In this document: positions 42,683-50,994 of the stretch, one piece after another | Layout of the letters: each line of letters starts with the position of its first letter | Numbering within the stretch: the first letter of the stretch is position 1 | From: Rhodovibrio sodomensis | GTDB lineage: Bacteria; Pseudomonadota; Alphaproteobacteria; Kiloniellales; Rhodovibrionaceae | DNA length: 64,000 nt | Reading direction: 5' to 3' | Assembly: GCF_016583645.1 (NCBI RefSeq) | Contig: NZ_NRRL01000001.1 | Span: forward strand, 186,001-250,000 | Notes under the pieces: generated by a model | What the model saw: the letters and a program-made list of their open reading frames with translations, nothing else | Told to the model about the DNA's origin: nothing | Databases searched by the model: none | Made by a program: the position numbers and the translations under genes

Positions 42683-43035
42683 TCGCCCGACGCCGCCTTC
42701 ACCCGCGCCTTCTGCGACCTCGGTCCGCGCCAGCTCGATGATCTCGTCGCGGACGACCGCATGCCGGCCGGTATCGACCGGCTGCAGCGTGCTTACGTCA
42801 CCCTGGACGACGGTCCCTGGGAAGACGACGGGGATGACGACGGCGACCTCTCGCGCAGCGCCTTCGCCGTCGTCGAGCTCGTCAGTGACGTGCCGAAAAT
42901 CAAACCGCGGGACCCGGCGGTGCAGCAACTGCTGGAGATCGCAACAGCCGCCTGCGGCGCATCGCATCTGGGTGCCCGCTACGCTGGCGGCGACAGCTGG
43001 GGCTTGCGGACAGCGAGGAGGTCGCGGCCGCCTAA
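42683..43035 (+). pseudogene. 5'-truncated, frameshifted gene fragment
   Basis: Protein-like sequence starts abruptly at the edge of the low-GC scar (DAAFTRAFCDLGPRQLDDLV…) and runs through an acidic segment (EDDGDDDGDLSRSAFAVVEL) to GARYAGGDSWG. There the frame fails: one frame over it continues LADSEEVAAA and stops at TAA 43033-43035. No start with a ribosome binding site is present. It is the 3' part of an unknown gene with one likely base loss near 43003. Confidence 0.5.
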
Positions 43036-43087
43036 CCACGTCCGGCCGGCACGCCTCCCGGACGGCCACCACACCGGGAGTTCAAGC

Positions 43088-43495
43088 ATGTCCGCCAGCA
43101 CGCCAAAGACGACGCGCCGGGTTTTGCCGACCTATCTCGGGCGCGTCGTCGACGGCGCCTTCAAGTGGTACGTGCTCCTGCACGACCCGCTGACCGAGGA
43201 TGGCAAGGCGATCGTTTCCTACGGCCCCGTGCCCGAGCCACTGGGCAAAGCGCACCCGATGTCCCTCGGCCTGGCCCACGAGCGGGAGACCGAAAAGCGC
43301 AACAAAGGCTACGCCACGATCGACGCGGATGCGATCAGCGAGCCTGTCCGCGCCAAACTGCTGAGCGACATCACCCAGCTCAGCGGCTTCGCCCACGCCA
43401 GGTTCCTTGACGCCGGCGCGATCCTGCTCGCGACCTATCCCCTTAAGCCGGCACCCCACACCCGACGGCGTCGCCCCTACGATGTCTGGCTGTGA
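43088..43495 (+). CDS. hypothetical protein, 135 aa
   Basis: ATG 43088 (MSASTPKTTRRVLPTYLG) follows CCGGGAGTTCAAGC. The same frame is open upstream through the gene fragment at 42683, but the ribosome binding site sets this start. The product has a strand-rich N-terminal half (YLGRVVDGAFKWYVLLHDP, KAIVSYGPVPEPLG) and a helical second half, ending in a basic stretch (HTRRRRPYDVWL). Family unknown. Confidence 0.65.
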   Translation: MSASTPKTTRRVLPTYLGRVVDGAFKWYVLLHDPLTEDGKAIVSYGPVPEPLGKAHPMSLGLAHERETEKRNKGYATIDADAISEPVRAKLLSDITQLSGFAHARFLDAGAILLATYPLKPAPHTRRRRPYDVWL

Positions 43496-43665
43496 TCCAT
43501 ACCGGATCGTTAAGCCGCAAGATGCGGATCCGTGATCCTGGGATGCATGCTTCGCGACCGAGATGATGCCTGCGGCCCAATTTCCGATCCAGACCCACCT
43601 TTTTACCGTGGCTTAACCGGTCGCGCCCGACTTTCTCGAAAACCAACGCAACCGCGAGGCGTATC

Positions 43666-44199
43666 GTGATTCTGGTCCTGGTCGGCGTGTTCCTTCTGGT
43701 CGTCTATGGCGCCATCCTCTGGCGCATGGCCACCAAGCTATCCCTCGTGATGACAGCCTTCGGCGGAGGCTACGCCGGCGGCGCGCTCGCCAACACGCTG
43801 CTGCCAACCGACTGGATGTGGGTGAAGCCGTTAGCCTTCGTCGCCGGCCTGATCCTCGGCGGCCTACTCTGGTACGTGATCGTCGGTGCGCTGCGTGGCC
43901 TCGCCCAGGTCGCGCGCGAGGGCGACCATCTGCTCTATTACCCCCTGCGAACCGCCGAGATCGCGATCGTCGCGGGCCCGACCGGCCTGCTCGCCGGCAT
44001 CATTGCCGCCACGTTTGTCTGGAGCCGCGAGCTCGTCGACCGCTTCGAGGTCCTGGACTTCTCTACCTTCGACATCACCGACCCGATGCATGCCAAGGGC
44101 CTCACGGTCTTCGTGCTGGTCACCCTAATCATGGGCGGGATTTCGCTCTACCGCTACGAGACGACCGACGGCGTCACGATGGACCAAGCCGCGTCCTGA
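43666..44199 (+). CDS. multi-pass membrane protein, 177 aa
   Basis: GTG 43666 follows GAGG; the initiator is followed by ILVLVGVFLLVVYGAILW. About five transmembrane helices are visible, including SLVMTAFGGGYAGGALA, PLAFVAGLILGGLLWYVIVG, TAEIAIVAGPTGLLAGIIAA and GLTVFVLVTLIMGGISLY. One hydrophilic loop (SRELVDRFEVLDFSTFDITD) lies before the last helix. Family unknown; inner membrane by composition. Confidence 0.65.
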   Translation: MILVLVGVFLLVVYGAILWRMATKLSLVMTAFGGGYAGGALANTLLPTDWMWVKPLAFVAGLILGGLLWYVIVGALRGLAQVAREGDHLLYYPLRTAEIAIVAGPTGLLAGIIAATFVWSRELVDRFEVLDFSTFDITDPMHAKGLTVFVLVTLIMGGISLYRYETTDGVTMDQAAS

Positions 44200-44252
44200 A
44201 CTCCCCGCGCCCGGCATCCACCGCCGGAACCTACCTGACAGGAAGTCACGAC

Positions 44253-44609
44253 ATGATCCTCGCGCCTCTCATGATCATTTTTCTGGTCTGGCTGTTCTAT
44301 CGCTTCGCGATCCAGGCCAGCGGGTTCCTGGCCGCGATCGCCGGGGCGATCGGACAAGGGAGGTTTCGCATGGCCCGACCGCCATTGCGCATGCGCCGGG
44401 AATGCCTTATCGCCGAACTCGACAGCTACCGTAGTTTCGGCGAGGGGTGGGATGGCTACGACGCGGCCCGGCAGGGCAAGGTGGCGTTCGGCGTGCTGAC
44501 ATGGCCGGACGCTTCGCCGCCCGGGTTTCCGGAGAAGTGGCGCTGGGCCGAGGAGCGATTTGAGGCGGCTCGCGCCGTCGATCCGGTGGAGCCGTGGCCG
44601 TTCCAGTGA
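44253..44609 (+). CDS. hypothetical protein with N-terminal membrane helix and GWDGY segment, 118 aa
   Basis: ATG 44253 follows ACAGGAAG. The first helix is hydrophobic (LAPLMIIFLVWLFYRFAI). The rest carries ECLIAELDSYRSFGEGWDGY, a motif of small uncharacterised proteins (L-x-x-Y-x-x-x-x-x-G-W-D-G), and an aromatic C-terminus (EKWRWAEERFEAARAV). The GWDGY part may be a separate domain joined to a membrane anchor; a second ATG at 44370 (MARPPLRMRRECL) could start the soluble form after AGGGAGG, which is a good ribosome binding site. Confidence 0.5.
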   Translation: MILAPLMIIFLVWLFYRFAIQASGFLAAIAGAIGQGRFRMARPPLRMRRECLIAELDSYRSFGEGWDGYDAARQGKVAFGVLTWPDASPPGFPEKWRWAEERFEAARAVDPVEPWPFQ

Positions 44610-44668
44610 AACCCGTCGCGTCCGCGCGATCCCATCTTCGGGGAACTGCATTTCGTAGGAGAAGCGCC

Positions 44669-44848
44669 GTGAAGATATACGTGAACGGAGAGCTTGTCGT
44701 GGAGCGGGAGAACCATGAAGAGGCGTGGAACGCGCTCGTGGATATGCACCACACGGAGCAAGTTTTCGGGTTCCTCTACGAGGCCGTGGACGACGCCGGC
44801 GACCCCGTGCCGTTCCCCGCCTGGGTGGGCGAAGACCTGAACAAGTGA
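44669..44848 (+). CDS. small hypothetical protein, 59 aa
   Basis: GTG 44669 follows GTAGGAGAAGCGCC. The product reads (initiator) KIYVNGELVVERENHEEAWN, then a helix and FGFLYEAVDDAGDPVPFPAW. It is a compact alpha/beta-like acidic protein. Probably co-transcribed with the exported protein 24 bp downstream. Function unknown. Confidence 0.6.
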   Translation: MKIYVNGELVVERENHEEAWNALVDMHHTEQVFGFLYEAVDDAGDPVPFPAWVGEDLNK

Positions 44849-44871
44849 GAGTTTCCGTCGGAGGCGCGGCC

Positions 44872-45657
44872 ATGGCAGCCAAGCTGTTCGTTTGGGTTCT
44901 GGCCCTGTGGGTTTCGGCCGTCGCGGCGGACGACGCGTCCGCGGGCGCGCCGGACCCCGGACGCTGGGAAGTTAGGGCCGACTTGCGCGGCGTGGACGTG
45001 ATCCAGCGGCACGAAGCGACGCTGAAGCCGGAGTTGTGCGGCGCCGATCTTCTGCTGGACCCTGACGGGCACCCGACGCTGCGCCTTTCGGAAGGGGCCG
45101 ACGGCCTCTGGACGGGCGTGAGCGAGAGCGGTGGTTGCACCACCCGCTGGCGGCTCGAGGGCGGCGGCGAACGCATGCGCGGCTCTTACGCCGGGCAGTG
45201 CCCGGGAGGGTCGATGTCCGCCGACGTGGCCATGCGGCGGATCGGCCCGTTGCCGGAAGGCGCGACAGAGGGTCTCGAGCCGGCCGGAAAGCCGGACGTG
45301 CCGGACGACTGGCTGCCGGATACCGAAGGGCAGGGCGAGGTGCCGCACGCCGTGGCGGTGCGCACGGTGGAGAGGATACTCGCGGCGCAGGCTGGCGGCG
45401 GCGTGCGCGCGGCCCGCGCCCTGAGCGGCTACGTCTGGCCGAAGCCGTTTCGGGGCACGACGCATGTGGGCGTATGGCTGACCGCGGGCAATGCGCCGCG
45501 CCTACACCAGAGTCTCTTGAGCGACCCGTGCGACAGAGCGAAGGGAGGGGAGCCGGGCACTTACAACGAACCGGCCCGCTATCTCTTGAATTTCAAGCTT
45601 TTCCGACACCCCAAGCGCCCCTCCCGCACCGGAGAGGACGCCCCGAACCCTCTCTAG
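44872..45657 (+). CDS. exported DUF3617-like protein, 261 aa
   Basis: ATG 44872 (MAAKLFVWVLALWVSAVAAD) follows GGAGGCGCGGCC and encodes a signal peptide cleaved near residue 19. The mature part begins DPGRWEVRADLRGVD and contains two cysteines in LKPELCGADLLL and SGGCTTRWRLEGGG plus GSYAGQCPGG. The G-x-W-E-V…C…L-x-G…G opening fits DUF3617-type periplasmic proteins. The C-terminal 110 residues (HAVAVRTVERILAAQAGGG, PFRGTTHVGVWL) are extra. An intrinsic terminator follows directly. Confidence 0.6.
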   Translation: MAAKLFVWVLALWVSAVAADDASAGAPDPGRWEVRADLRGVDVIQRHEATLKPELCGADLLLDPDGHPTLRLSEGADGLWTGVSESGGCTTRWRLEGGGERMRGSYAGQCPGGSMSADVAMRRIGPLPEGATEGLEPAGKPDVPDDWLPDTEGQGEVPHAVAVRTVERILAAQAGGGVRAARALSGYVWPKPFRGTTHVGVWLTAGNAPRLHQSLLSDPCDRAKGGEPGTYNEPARYLLNFKLFRHPKRPSRTGEDAPNPL

Positions 45658-45665
45658 CCCCTGTA

Positions 45666-45706
45666 GCGCCGGCCCCTTCCTCCCCTGGGGCCGGCGCCTT
45701 TCGTTT
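45666..45706 (+). terminator. Rho-independent terminator
   Basis: GCGCCGGCCCC (45666-45676) and GGGGCCGGCGC (45687-45697) form a perfect 11-bp stem followed by CTTTCGTTT. It ends the 44669-45657 unit. Confidence 0.8.
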
Positions 45707-45848
45707 GATCCCATTCTTCCCGACAGGTGGGTCCGATCAACGCGGGCCCGGCCGTTCGCCTCACGGCGGCCGTGCACGCGTTCCCAGACCCCTGTTTCCG
45801 GGAGGGCATGAGCGGCTGCTGGTTTGTTGACCTACCAGGAGGCCGCGC

Positions 45849-46244
45849 ATGTCGCGCCCGACAAAGAGTTTCATCAACGCCTTCGACCAGGCCGTCCGCC
45901 CGGTGATCGAGCGTCATGGCCTCCCGGACCCGTCAGGGCGTCACGCCTTCCGCATCGACAGTGACGCCGGCGGCCTCGGCGCCACCGTCTACGACACCTG
46001 GATCGCGATGCGCTTCGATGACGTCGCCCAGGCGCACGTCAAGCTCGGCCGCTTCGCCACCCAGGGTGTGCAGACCCGATCGTTCGCGCAGAAGCTCAAC
46101 CCGCACTCCGGAAAATGGAACGCGGTCTACCTGGGGAGCTTTCAGTTCCCCCAGGCCGGGACCGATATCGACGCGTTCTGCAACGAGTTGACGCGCCACC
46201 TGTCCGAGATCGCCGCCCGGCAGCCAGAGGTCGCGACCGACTGA
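45849..46244 (+). CDS. hypothetical protein, 131 aa
   Basis: ATG 45849 (MSRPTKSFINAFDQAVRPVI) follows CCAGGAGGCC. It is a soluble alpha/beta protein (AFRIDSDAGGLGATVYDTWI, AMRFDDVAQAHVKLG, GKWNAVYLGSFQFPQAG). No family is recognised. It begins a run of short plus-strand genes up to 48567. Confidence 0.65.
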   Translation: MSRPTKSFINAFDQAVRPVIERHGLPDPSGRHAFRIDSDAGGLGATVYDTWIAMRFDDVAQAHVKLGRFATQGVQTRSFAQKLNPHSGKWNAVYLGSFQFPQAGTDIDAFCNELTRHLSEIAARQPEVATD

Positions 46245-46299
46245 TCCGCGACAGCCTGCTCGTTCCGCTTCCACATCCCCGCACCGGGAGACCGTCGTC

Positions 46300-46530
46300 A
46301 TGCTCGAGATGAACCTGCCTGCCTACACCGTGGAGATCGTCGACCAGGACCAGCGCGCCCAGCTGATCAAGCTGCGGGCCGCCTGCCCGGCGTCCGCGGC
46401 CGAGACCGCGCTCTATACCTGCAGCATGTCCGCCGCGGAGGCTGCTCGCGTGCGCGTCTGGCCGGGCTTCTATAGCGCGACGCCGACCTTCGAGCCGCAC
46501 CACCAGGCGGAGCGCGCCCGTGCGGCTTGA
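46300..46530 (+). CDS. small hypothetical protein, 76 aa
   Basis: ATG 46300 follows CCGGGAGACCGTCGTC. The product begins MLEMNLPAYTVEIVDQDQRA. It overlaps the start of the lipoprotein-like gene by 11 bp, so both are likely on one transcript. Function unknown. Confidence 0.55.
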   Translation: MLEMNLPAYTVEIVDQDQRAQLIKLRAACPASAAETALYTCSMSAAEAARVRVWPGFYSATPTFEPHHQAERARAA

Positions 46531-46852
46531 TCGCGCCCATCTCTGCCTGACCGCAGTGCTGCTGCTGGCGAGCTGCGCCGGCCGGCCCGACGCGCCGGCT
46601 CCCGCGACCCTGTCCTGCCCCGACCTCGCGGCCGCGATCGAGGCGGGCTGGCGGGAGCAGAACGACAGCGTGCTCGCCAAGGTGGGCGAGATGTACGTCG
46701 ATCTGGCCTGGGTCTTCATCCGGCCCGATCACCTGAACGCCGGCGTACTGCCCGACGAGGACCCTATCCGCTTGAGCGCGCTCCGCCAGGAAGCCAAGAA
46801 GCGCTGCCCGCCCCCGAACATCGCCCAGCAGCTCGCGCCGAACGAGGGCTGA
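46520..46852 (+). CDS. putative lipoprotein, 110 aa
   Basis: GTG 46520 starts RLDRAHLCLTAVLLLASCAG after the initiator: a short basic end, a hydrophobic stretch and the lipobox LLASC with Cys at residue 20. It should be a membrane-anchored lipoprotein processed by Lsp. The mature part is about 90 residues with CPDLAAAIEAGWREQND and an even number of later cysteines. The start overlaps the previous gene; the ribosome binding site would lie inside it (GGCGGAG at about 46507). Confidence 0.6.
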   Translation: MRLDRAHLCLTAVLLLASCAGRPDAPAPATLSCPDLAAAIEAGWREQNDSVLAKVGEMYVDLAWVFIRPDHLNAGVLPDEDPIRLSALRQEAKKRCPPPNIAQQLAPNEG

Positions 46853-46890
46853 GGCCGCAGCCTGACCCCCGAATAAGGAGGTGTCTGTCC

Positions 46891-47427
46891 ATGAGCGAGC
46901 AGGACCCGATCGAGATCATCCTCGACGCACAAGAACCCGGCCACGCCATCGATTTCGCCGCCGCGAAGCTGTGCGGCGACGCGCCCCGGAATGCGATCCT
47001 GGGCACACCGGACCACGAGGACTGCGTCGACTGGACAACGCCCGAGTACGACCGCATGCAGGCGGCCCTGCGCGACGCCCGCGACCGAGCGCACCGCCGC
47101 CGGGTCCGCGCCTGCTATCCCGATGCCCAGTTCGGCATGCTGCAGGCCTACAGTCACCACGTTCAGCATGCTCTCACCCTCGCTCCCGGCGGGGCGGAGG
47201 CCTGGCGCCTGCGCCTGGAGCGCACCCCCGGCGCCAGCGGCGGCTGGATGGCCTGGCTGATCGACGAGACCGGCGGGCGGATCTTCGAGGGACGCAGCTC
47301 GACGGCCGACACCTCGGGTGCGCTTGCGACCCTGAAGGCGGCCGCCCGCGCGCATCGCGCCGACGTGCCGGACAGCGCCGGTGACGCGGTCGCGATCGAC
47401 GCCGACCCCGGATCCGCCGCCGCCTGA
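46891..47427 (+). CDS. hypothetical protein, 178 aa
   Basis: ATG 46891 (MSEQDPIEIILDAQEPGHA) follows AATAAGGAGGTG, one of the best ribosome binding sites of the window, suggesting high translation. The product has CVDWTTPEYDRMQAALRDA and a strand-rich end (GGWMAWLIDETGGRIFEGRS). No family is recognised. Confidence 0.65.
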   Translation: MSEQDPIEIILDAQEPGHAIDFAAAKLCGDAPRNAILGTPDHEDCVDWTTPEYDRMQAALRDARDRAHRRRVRACYPDAQFGMLQAYSHHVQHALTLAPGGAEAWRLRLERTPGASGGWMAWLIDETGGRIFEGRSSTADTSGALATLKAAARAHRADVPDSAGDAVAIDADPGSAAA

Positions 47428-47480
47428 CCGCGCACTGGCCCACGCGCGCCACCCAACCCTGACCTGCGAGCGCCGATCCC

Positions 47481-47699
47481 ATGCGCGACGACACCCGAAA
47501 CACTCCCGAGGTCTCCAACCCCGACGCCGCCAACCCCGACGCGGCCGCGCGGGCGGCCGGCTGGCGTCCGTTCCCGACCGAGCACAGCGTGATCGGGTGG
47601 TACGACACCAACAAGTACACGAGCCCCACCGCCGCCTACTCCGCCGGCGACTACGCCAGCAGCGCCGAAGACGTCTGTCGCACTGTGCTCGACAGCTGA
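47481..47699 (+). CDS. small hypothetical protein, 72 aa
   Basis: ATG 47481 (MRDDTRNTPEVSNPDAANPD) begins with a short internal repeat (SNPDAANPDAA) and continues AAGWRPFPTEHSVIGWYDTN. The ribosome binding site is not evident. The aromatic middle resembles short bacterial proteins of unknown function. Moderate confidence from position between two clear genes. Confidence 0.5.
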   Translation: MRDDTRNTPEVSNPDAANPDAAARAAGWRPFPTEHSVIGWYDTNKYTSPTAAYSAGDYASSAEDVCRTVLDS

Positions 47700-47764
47700 G
47701 ACCCAGAGCCGCCACGCAGGGCGCCGCCACTGCATCATCCCAACAGCCTGAAGGACACCTCCCG

Positions 47765-48061
47765 ATGTCTGAGACACGGACCATCACCCGCTTCACCGTC
47801 GAGTTCGTCGAGCGCGACGGCGGCAAGACCCTGATCCGCACAGCCGGCGCCAACTACGGCGAGGCGATCAATAATGCCAAGGGCGAGGCGTTCGACGAGA
47901 ACCACCCGGAGCTGAGCCACTTCGAGGACCCGTTCGAGGACGGCTTCGAGGTCGAGCAGTCGATGCTGCTGGACGACTGCCAGTCGATCCGGGTGTTCGA
48001 GGGGCACTACCACGACGAGGCCGAGCTCGAGGACCTCACGCCCATCCACACCGAGGAGTAG
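47765..48061 (+). CDS. acidic hypothetical protein, 98 aa
   Basis: ATG 47765 (MSETRTITRFTVEFVERDGG) has AAGGA 10 bases upstream. The product is very acidic in its second half (SHFEDPFEDGFEVEQ). It ends 5 bp before the next gene, whose ribosome binding site (GAGGAG) overlaps this stop. Function unknown. Confidence 0.65.
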   Translation: MSETRTITRFTVEFVERDGGKTLIRTAGANYGEAINNAKGEAFDENHPELSHFEDPFEDGFEVEQSMLLDDCQSIRVFEGHYHDEAELEDLTPIHTEE

Positions 48062-48066
48062 CCGCG

Positions 48067-48567
48067 ATGGCGATCGAGGACACCTTCCGCATCGACGATG
48101 CGAACAGCAACGCCGAAGAGCTCTGGATCGATCTACCCGGCCGGGCCACCGTCAAGATCGGCCTGGAAGAGGTCGGCATCTCGGTCTCGGTCCTGCGGGC
48201 CGTGGGCGAAATGGACGAGGTCGCAGCCACCTCGGTTAGCTACGACACGCTCTACGGCGGCGAGGACGACACGCACGGGCAGGGCGAACAGGCCACGGGC
48301 GCCAACACGCCGGAGGCCTTCGATCGCTTGATCATCGACTCGTTCGGCATGTTCACCGACGCCGGCAACCGGTTGGTCGGCGAGGCGATCGCCAAGGTCG
48401 CCAACATGCCGCTGGTGACTACCGACGCCGAGCTCACCCACGCGCTGACCGCGCAGCTCAACGAGATCGCCAAGACCCACCCAGAGGTCTGGGACACGGC
48501 CGTCCGGGACGTGATCGTCTCCCGGATCGCGCGGCGCACCGGCCGCACCCTGTCGATCCACTTCTAG
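48067..48567 (+). CDS. hypothetical protein, 166 aa
   Basis: ATG 48067 (MAIEDTFRIDDANSNAEELW) is 5 bp after the preceding stop and uses GAGGAG inside it, so the pair is an operon. The protein has a beta-rich N-terminal half (GRATVKIGLEEVGISVSVLR) and a helical C-terminal half. A bidirectional-looking terminator follows at 48612. Family unknown. Confidence 0.65.
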   Translation: MAIEDTFRIDDANSNAEELWIDLPGRATVKIGLEEVGISVSVLRAVGEMDEVAATSVSYDTLYGGEDDTHGQGEQATGANTPEAFDRLIIDSFGMFTDAGNRLVGEAIAKVANMPLVTTDAELTHALTAQLNEIAKTHPEVWDTAVRDVIVSRIARRTGRTLSIHF

Positions 48568-48611
48568 TCCTGGGCAGCTTCCGCCCTGGCCACCCCGCCT
48601 GCAGACACGAT

Positions 48612-48648
48612 AACGCCGGCCCCCGGATGACCGGGGTCCGGCGTTTTG
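48612..48648. terminator. bidirectional terminator between convergent genes
   Basis: AACGCCGGCCCCCGG (48612-48626) pairs with CCGGGGTCCGGCGTT (48631-48645) with one mismatch, then TTGTC. It separates the plus gene ending at 48567 from the minus gene ending at 48684 and could serve both. Confidence 0.7.
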
Positions 48649-48683
48649 TCGTGGCCCAGGGCCGCTCCGGCCGCCGCGGCTAG

Positions 48684-49124
48684 CTAGCTCGCCCCGCCCG
48701 ACAGGATCCAGTCCCGCAAGGCAGCCGGGCCACCCTCGACCAGTGCGCACGGACCCGCGGCCAGCCCACGCGGGGTCTGGGTCGCGGCGACCACATGCGT
48801 GCGACCGTCCTCATACGTGTAGGCCCACGGCTCCCCCGGCAGCAGCACCGTCACCTCGGCCGGGATCTCTCCCTTGTAGACCTTCAGAACCCGGAACTCC
48901 TGGCTCTTGGTGCGATACATCATGGGCGCACCCCGATCGACCTCGTGCAGCTCCGCCTCGTAGAGGCCCTCGCGTTCCACCGCCACACCCTCGAACAGCA
49001 CGTCCACCTCCTGGAAGGCCCCCGCCGGCGGTGGTGGCGCCACGCAGCTCAAGGCACTTGCACCGGGCGCAGCAGCCAGCAGCGGCGCCGCGGTCGCGGC
49101 AGCCAGACACAGTCGACGCAGCAT
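48684..49124 (-). CDS. exported NTR/TIMP-like protein, 146 aa
   Basis: ATG 49124 (MLRRLCLAAATAAPLLAAAP) gives a signal peptide cleaved after SALS or nearby, leaving a mature N-terminal cysteine (SCVAPPPPAGAF). The pattern C-x(n)-VDVLFEGVAVERE, RVLKVYKGEIPAEVTVL, GRTHVVAATQT and AAGPCALVEGG matches netrin/TIMP-like domains found in bacterial secreted proteins, with Cys pairs at both ends. Periplasmic or secreted. It diverges from the SRAP gene. Confidence 0.55.
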   Translation of the reverse strand: MLRRLCLAAATAAPLLAAAPGASALSCVAPPPPAGAFQEVDVLFEGVAVEREGLYEAELHEVDRGAPMMYRTKSQEFRVLKVYKGEIPAEVTVLLPGEPWAYTYEDGRTHVVAATQTPRGLAAGPCALVEGGPAALRDWILSGGAS

Positions 49125-49221
49125 CGAACTCTCCGATCTTGGAACAGGACATCCGAGGCCGGGGAGATGGGAGTCCGCCTGGCCGTTTGCCGGGCGCGCC
49201 AGCGCGCCCTATCTCCCGGCC

Positions 49222-49887
49222 ATGTGTGGCCGCTTCGCCCTGTTCAACGCCGGAGATCAGCTGCAGCGTCAGTTCGGTCTGGACGCGGCACCCGCCGTGC
49301 AGCCCAGTTACAACGTCGCCCCAGGCGCAAGCGTGCCGGTGATCGCCTGGTCGCGCGAGCAACAGCCCCGCCTGCTGGCGCCAGTGATGCTCTGGGGTTT
49401 CCCCATGAACGCCGTGGAGACCCTGATCAACGCCCGCGGCGAGACGGCGGCCAGCAAGCCCACCTTCGCGCCGGCCTGGACGAGCCGGCGCTGCGCCATC
49501 CCGTTCGACGCCTTTTACGAGTGGAACAAGCGCAAGCAGCCGAAGGAGCCCTGGTGCTTCCGGGCGCTCAACGGACCGCTGGCGTTCGCCGGCCTGTACT
49601 GGCCGCTCGCCCAGCCGAGCGGCGGCCGCCGCTACGGTTTCGCGATCCTGACCACCGAGCCCAACCGCGACGTGGCCGACGTCCACCATCGCATGCCAGT
49701 GCTCCTGCAGCCCGACGAGGTCGCGACCTTCGCCAACCCGGACGCATCCGCAACCGAGTTGCGCGATCTCTGCCGCACACCGCCGGCGGGCCTCCTGCAG
49801 GCCCAGCAAGCCCCGCTCGACATCAACAAAACCGACGTCGACGGGCCCTGGCTGCTCGGCAGCCACCGCCACCAGCACGCTGGCTGA
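49222..49887 (+). CDS. SOS response-associated peptidase (SRAP; YedK/HMCES family)
   Basis: ATG 49222 must be the start because catalytic Cys 2 has to follow the initiator (MCGRFALF). The 221-aa protein shows all active-site elements: Cys 2, Asn 31 (SYNVAPG), Glu 100 (FYEWNK) and His 156 (VHHRMPVLL). Family members form a thiazolidine crosslink with abasic sites in single-stranded DNA and protect replication forks. The usual W-G-L-I-P segment is replaced by LWGFPMN, a small divergence. It opens a stretch rich in DNA-processing folds (49-55.5 kb). Confidence 0.9.
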   Translation: MCGRFALFNAGDQLQRQFGLDAAPAVQPSYNVAPGASVPVIAWSREQQPRLLAPVMLWGFPMNAVETLINARGETAASKPTFAPAWTSRRCAIPFDAFYEWNKRKQPKEPWCFRALNGPLAFAGLYWPLAQPSGGRRYGFAILTTEPNRDVADVHHRMPVLLQPDEVATFANPDASATELRDLCRTPPAGLLQAQQAPLDINKTDVDGPWLLGSHRHQHAG

Positions 49888-49965
49888 TTGGCACCCCTGT
49901 CGATCCAGCGGCGCGACCTGTACGCTTGCACTGCGAATCGAAATGTCCATGCCGAACAGGGGCAC

Positions 49966-50262
49966 ATGACCCATTCCGGTCAGCGCGCATCCAGCCTTAC
50001 TCTGAGCGATCTCGACCGATACGAGGTCAGTGAGGACGATATCCTGAATGCGATCTCAGCTGGCAGCCTGCCGCCGACCTATACGGTCGAGCGTGCCTTG
50101 CGGGCCCGCGGCTCGACCCAGACGCAGGCGCGGCGCAAGATCAGGGAGGCCCGACGCCGCGGCGACCCGCTCGGCATGACCGATGTCGAGAAATGCCTGG
50201 CCAGCTTCCTCGCCCTCGGGATCGTCGTCACCGGCTTCGTGGCCGGCAGCACGTTGATCTGA
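49966..50262 (+). CDS. small protein with C-terminal membrane helix, 98 aa
   Basis: ATG 49966 (MTHSGQRASSLTLSDLDRYE) follows ACAGGGGCAC. The N-terminal 70 residues are helical and basic (TVERALRARGSTQTQARRKI), and the C-terminus forms one membrane helix (LASFLALGIVVTGFVAGSTL), so it should be tail-anchored. The stop is one base before the next gene start region (50264), so the two genes are coupled. Confidence 0.6.
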   Translation: MTHSGQRASSLTLSDLDRYEVSEDDILNAISAGSLPPTYTVERALRARGSTQTQARRKIREARRRGDPLGMTDVEKCLASFLALGIVVTGFVAGSTLI

Positions 50263-50263
50263 C

Positions 50264-50971
50264 ATGGCCAGGGAGATCCAGATCGAGATCACCGGCAGCG
50301 CCTATGCCGCCAGCCATGCCACGGCCCGACCGGACCCGAAAGCCGGCCTGATGCCCGGGCAGGCTCTGGTCCTGGAAGGCGCCGACCCCTCGGTCATGGA
50401 GACCTGGCGGCTGGGCGTTCGAGACCATGACGGCGCGTTCCTGGGCTACATCCCGATCGATCACCGCCGCACGGCGGTCGACATCGCGCGTGGCTGCGTT
50501 GTCGGGGCCCGCATCGCACGGGTCGAAAGGCAGCAGAGGCTGCTCGATCGCGTTCTCCGGCGCCCCAGGCCGCCCTCCAGGTACCTCGCAGCACTGCACA
50601 TCCGCGAGCCGGACTGGGACCACACCGCCCCCTACCGGAAAATCGACGCGCGAATCCATAGACTGCTCCGGCAAGCCGGCCGGCTCGCGCAGGGCGATCC
50701 CGACAGCGCACTCGAACTCTATCAGCAAGCCGTCGACCTGATCGATGCGCTCGACGAGCAGGGCCCGGCGGCGCGCGCCTGGCGGACGGCGAGCCACCCG
50801 ATCAACCAGATCTCGCGGCTACTCGAGCGCATCGGCCAGGAACGCCGCGCGATCGGTGCGATCGACGCCTATCACGCCCGCCACGACCCCGTCGGCCTGA
50901 GCGCGGAGGCTGCCGACGCGATCGACCGGCGGCGGCGGCGCCTGTCCACGCAGGTCCCGCCCCTCGCCTGA
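50264..50971 (+). CDS. HIRAN-like domain protein, 235 aa
   Basis: ATG 50264 begins one base after the preceding stop. The first 85 residues fit a HIRAN domain: IEITGSAYAASHATARP, LMPGQALVLEGADPS, TWRLGVRDHDGAFLGYIPID and a final VVGARIARVE. HIRAN domains bind damaged or single-stranded DNA 3' ends and occur alone in some bacteria. The C-terminal 140 residues are helical and TPR-like (AQGDPDSALELYQQAVDLID). It could link DNA recognition to a helical scaffold; that is inference. Confidence 0.55.
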   Translation: MAREIQIEITGSAYAASHATARPDPKAGLMPGQALVLEGADPSVMETWRLGVRDHDGAFLGYIPIDHRRTAVDIARGCVVGARIARVERQQRLLDRVLRRPRPPSRYLAALHIREPDWDHTAPYRKIDARIHRLLRQAGRLAQGDPDSALELYQQAVDLIDALDEQGPAARAWRTASHPINQISRLLERIGQERRAIGAIDAYHARHDPVGLSAEAADAIDRRRRRLSTQVPPLA

Positions 50972-50994
50972 GCCGCACCCGATCCAGCGGCCGC

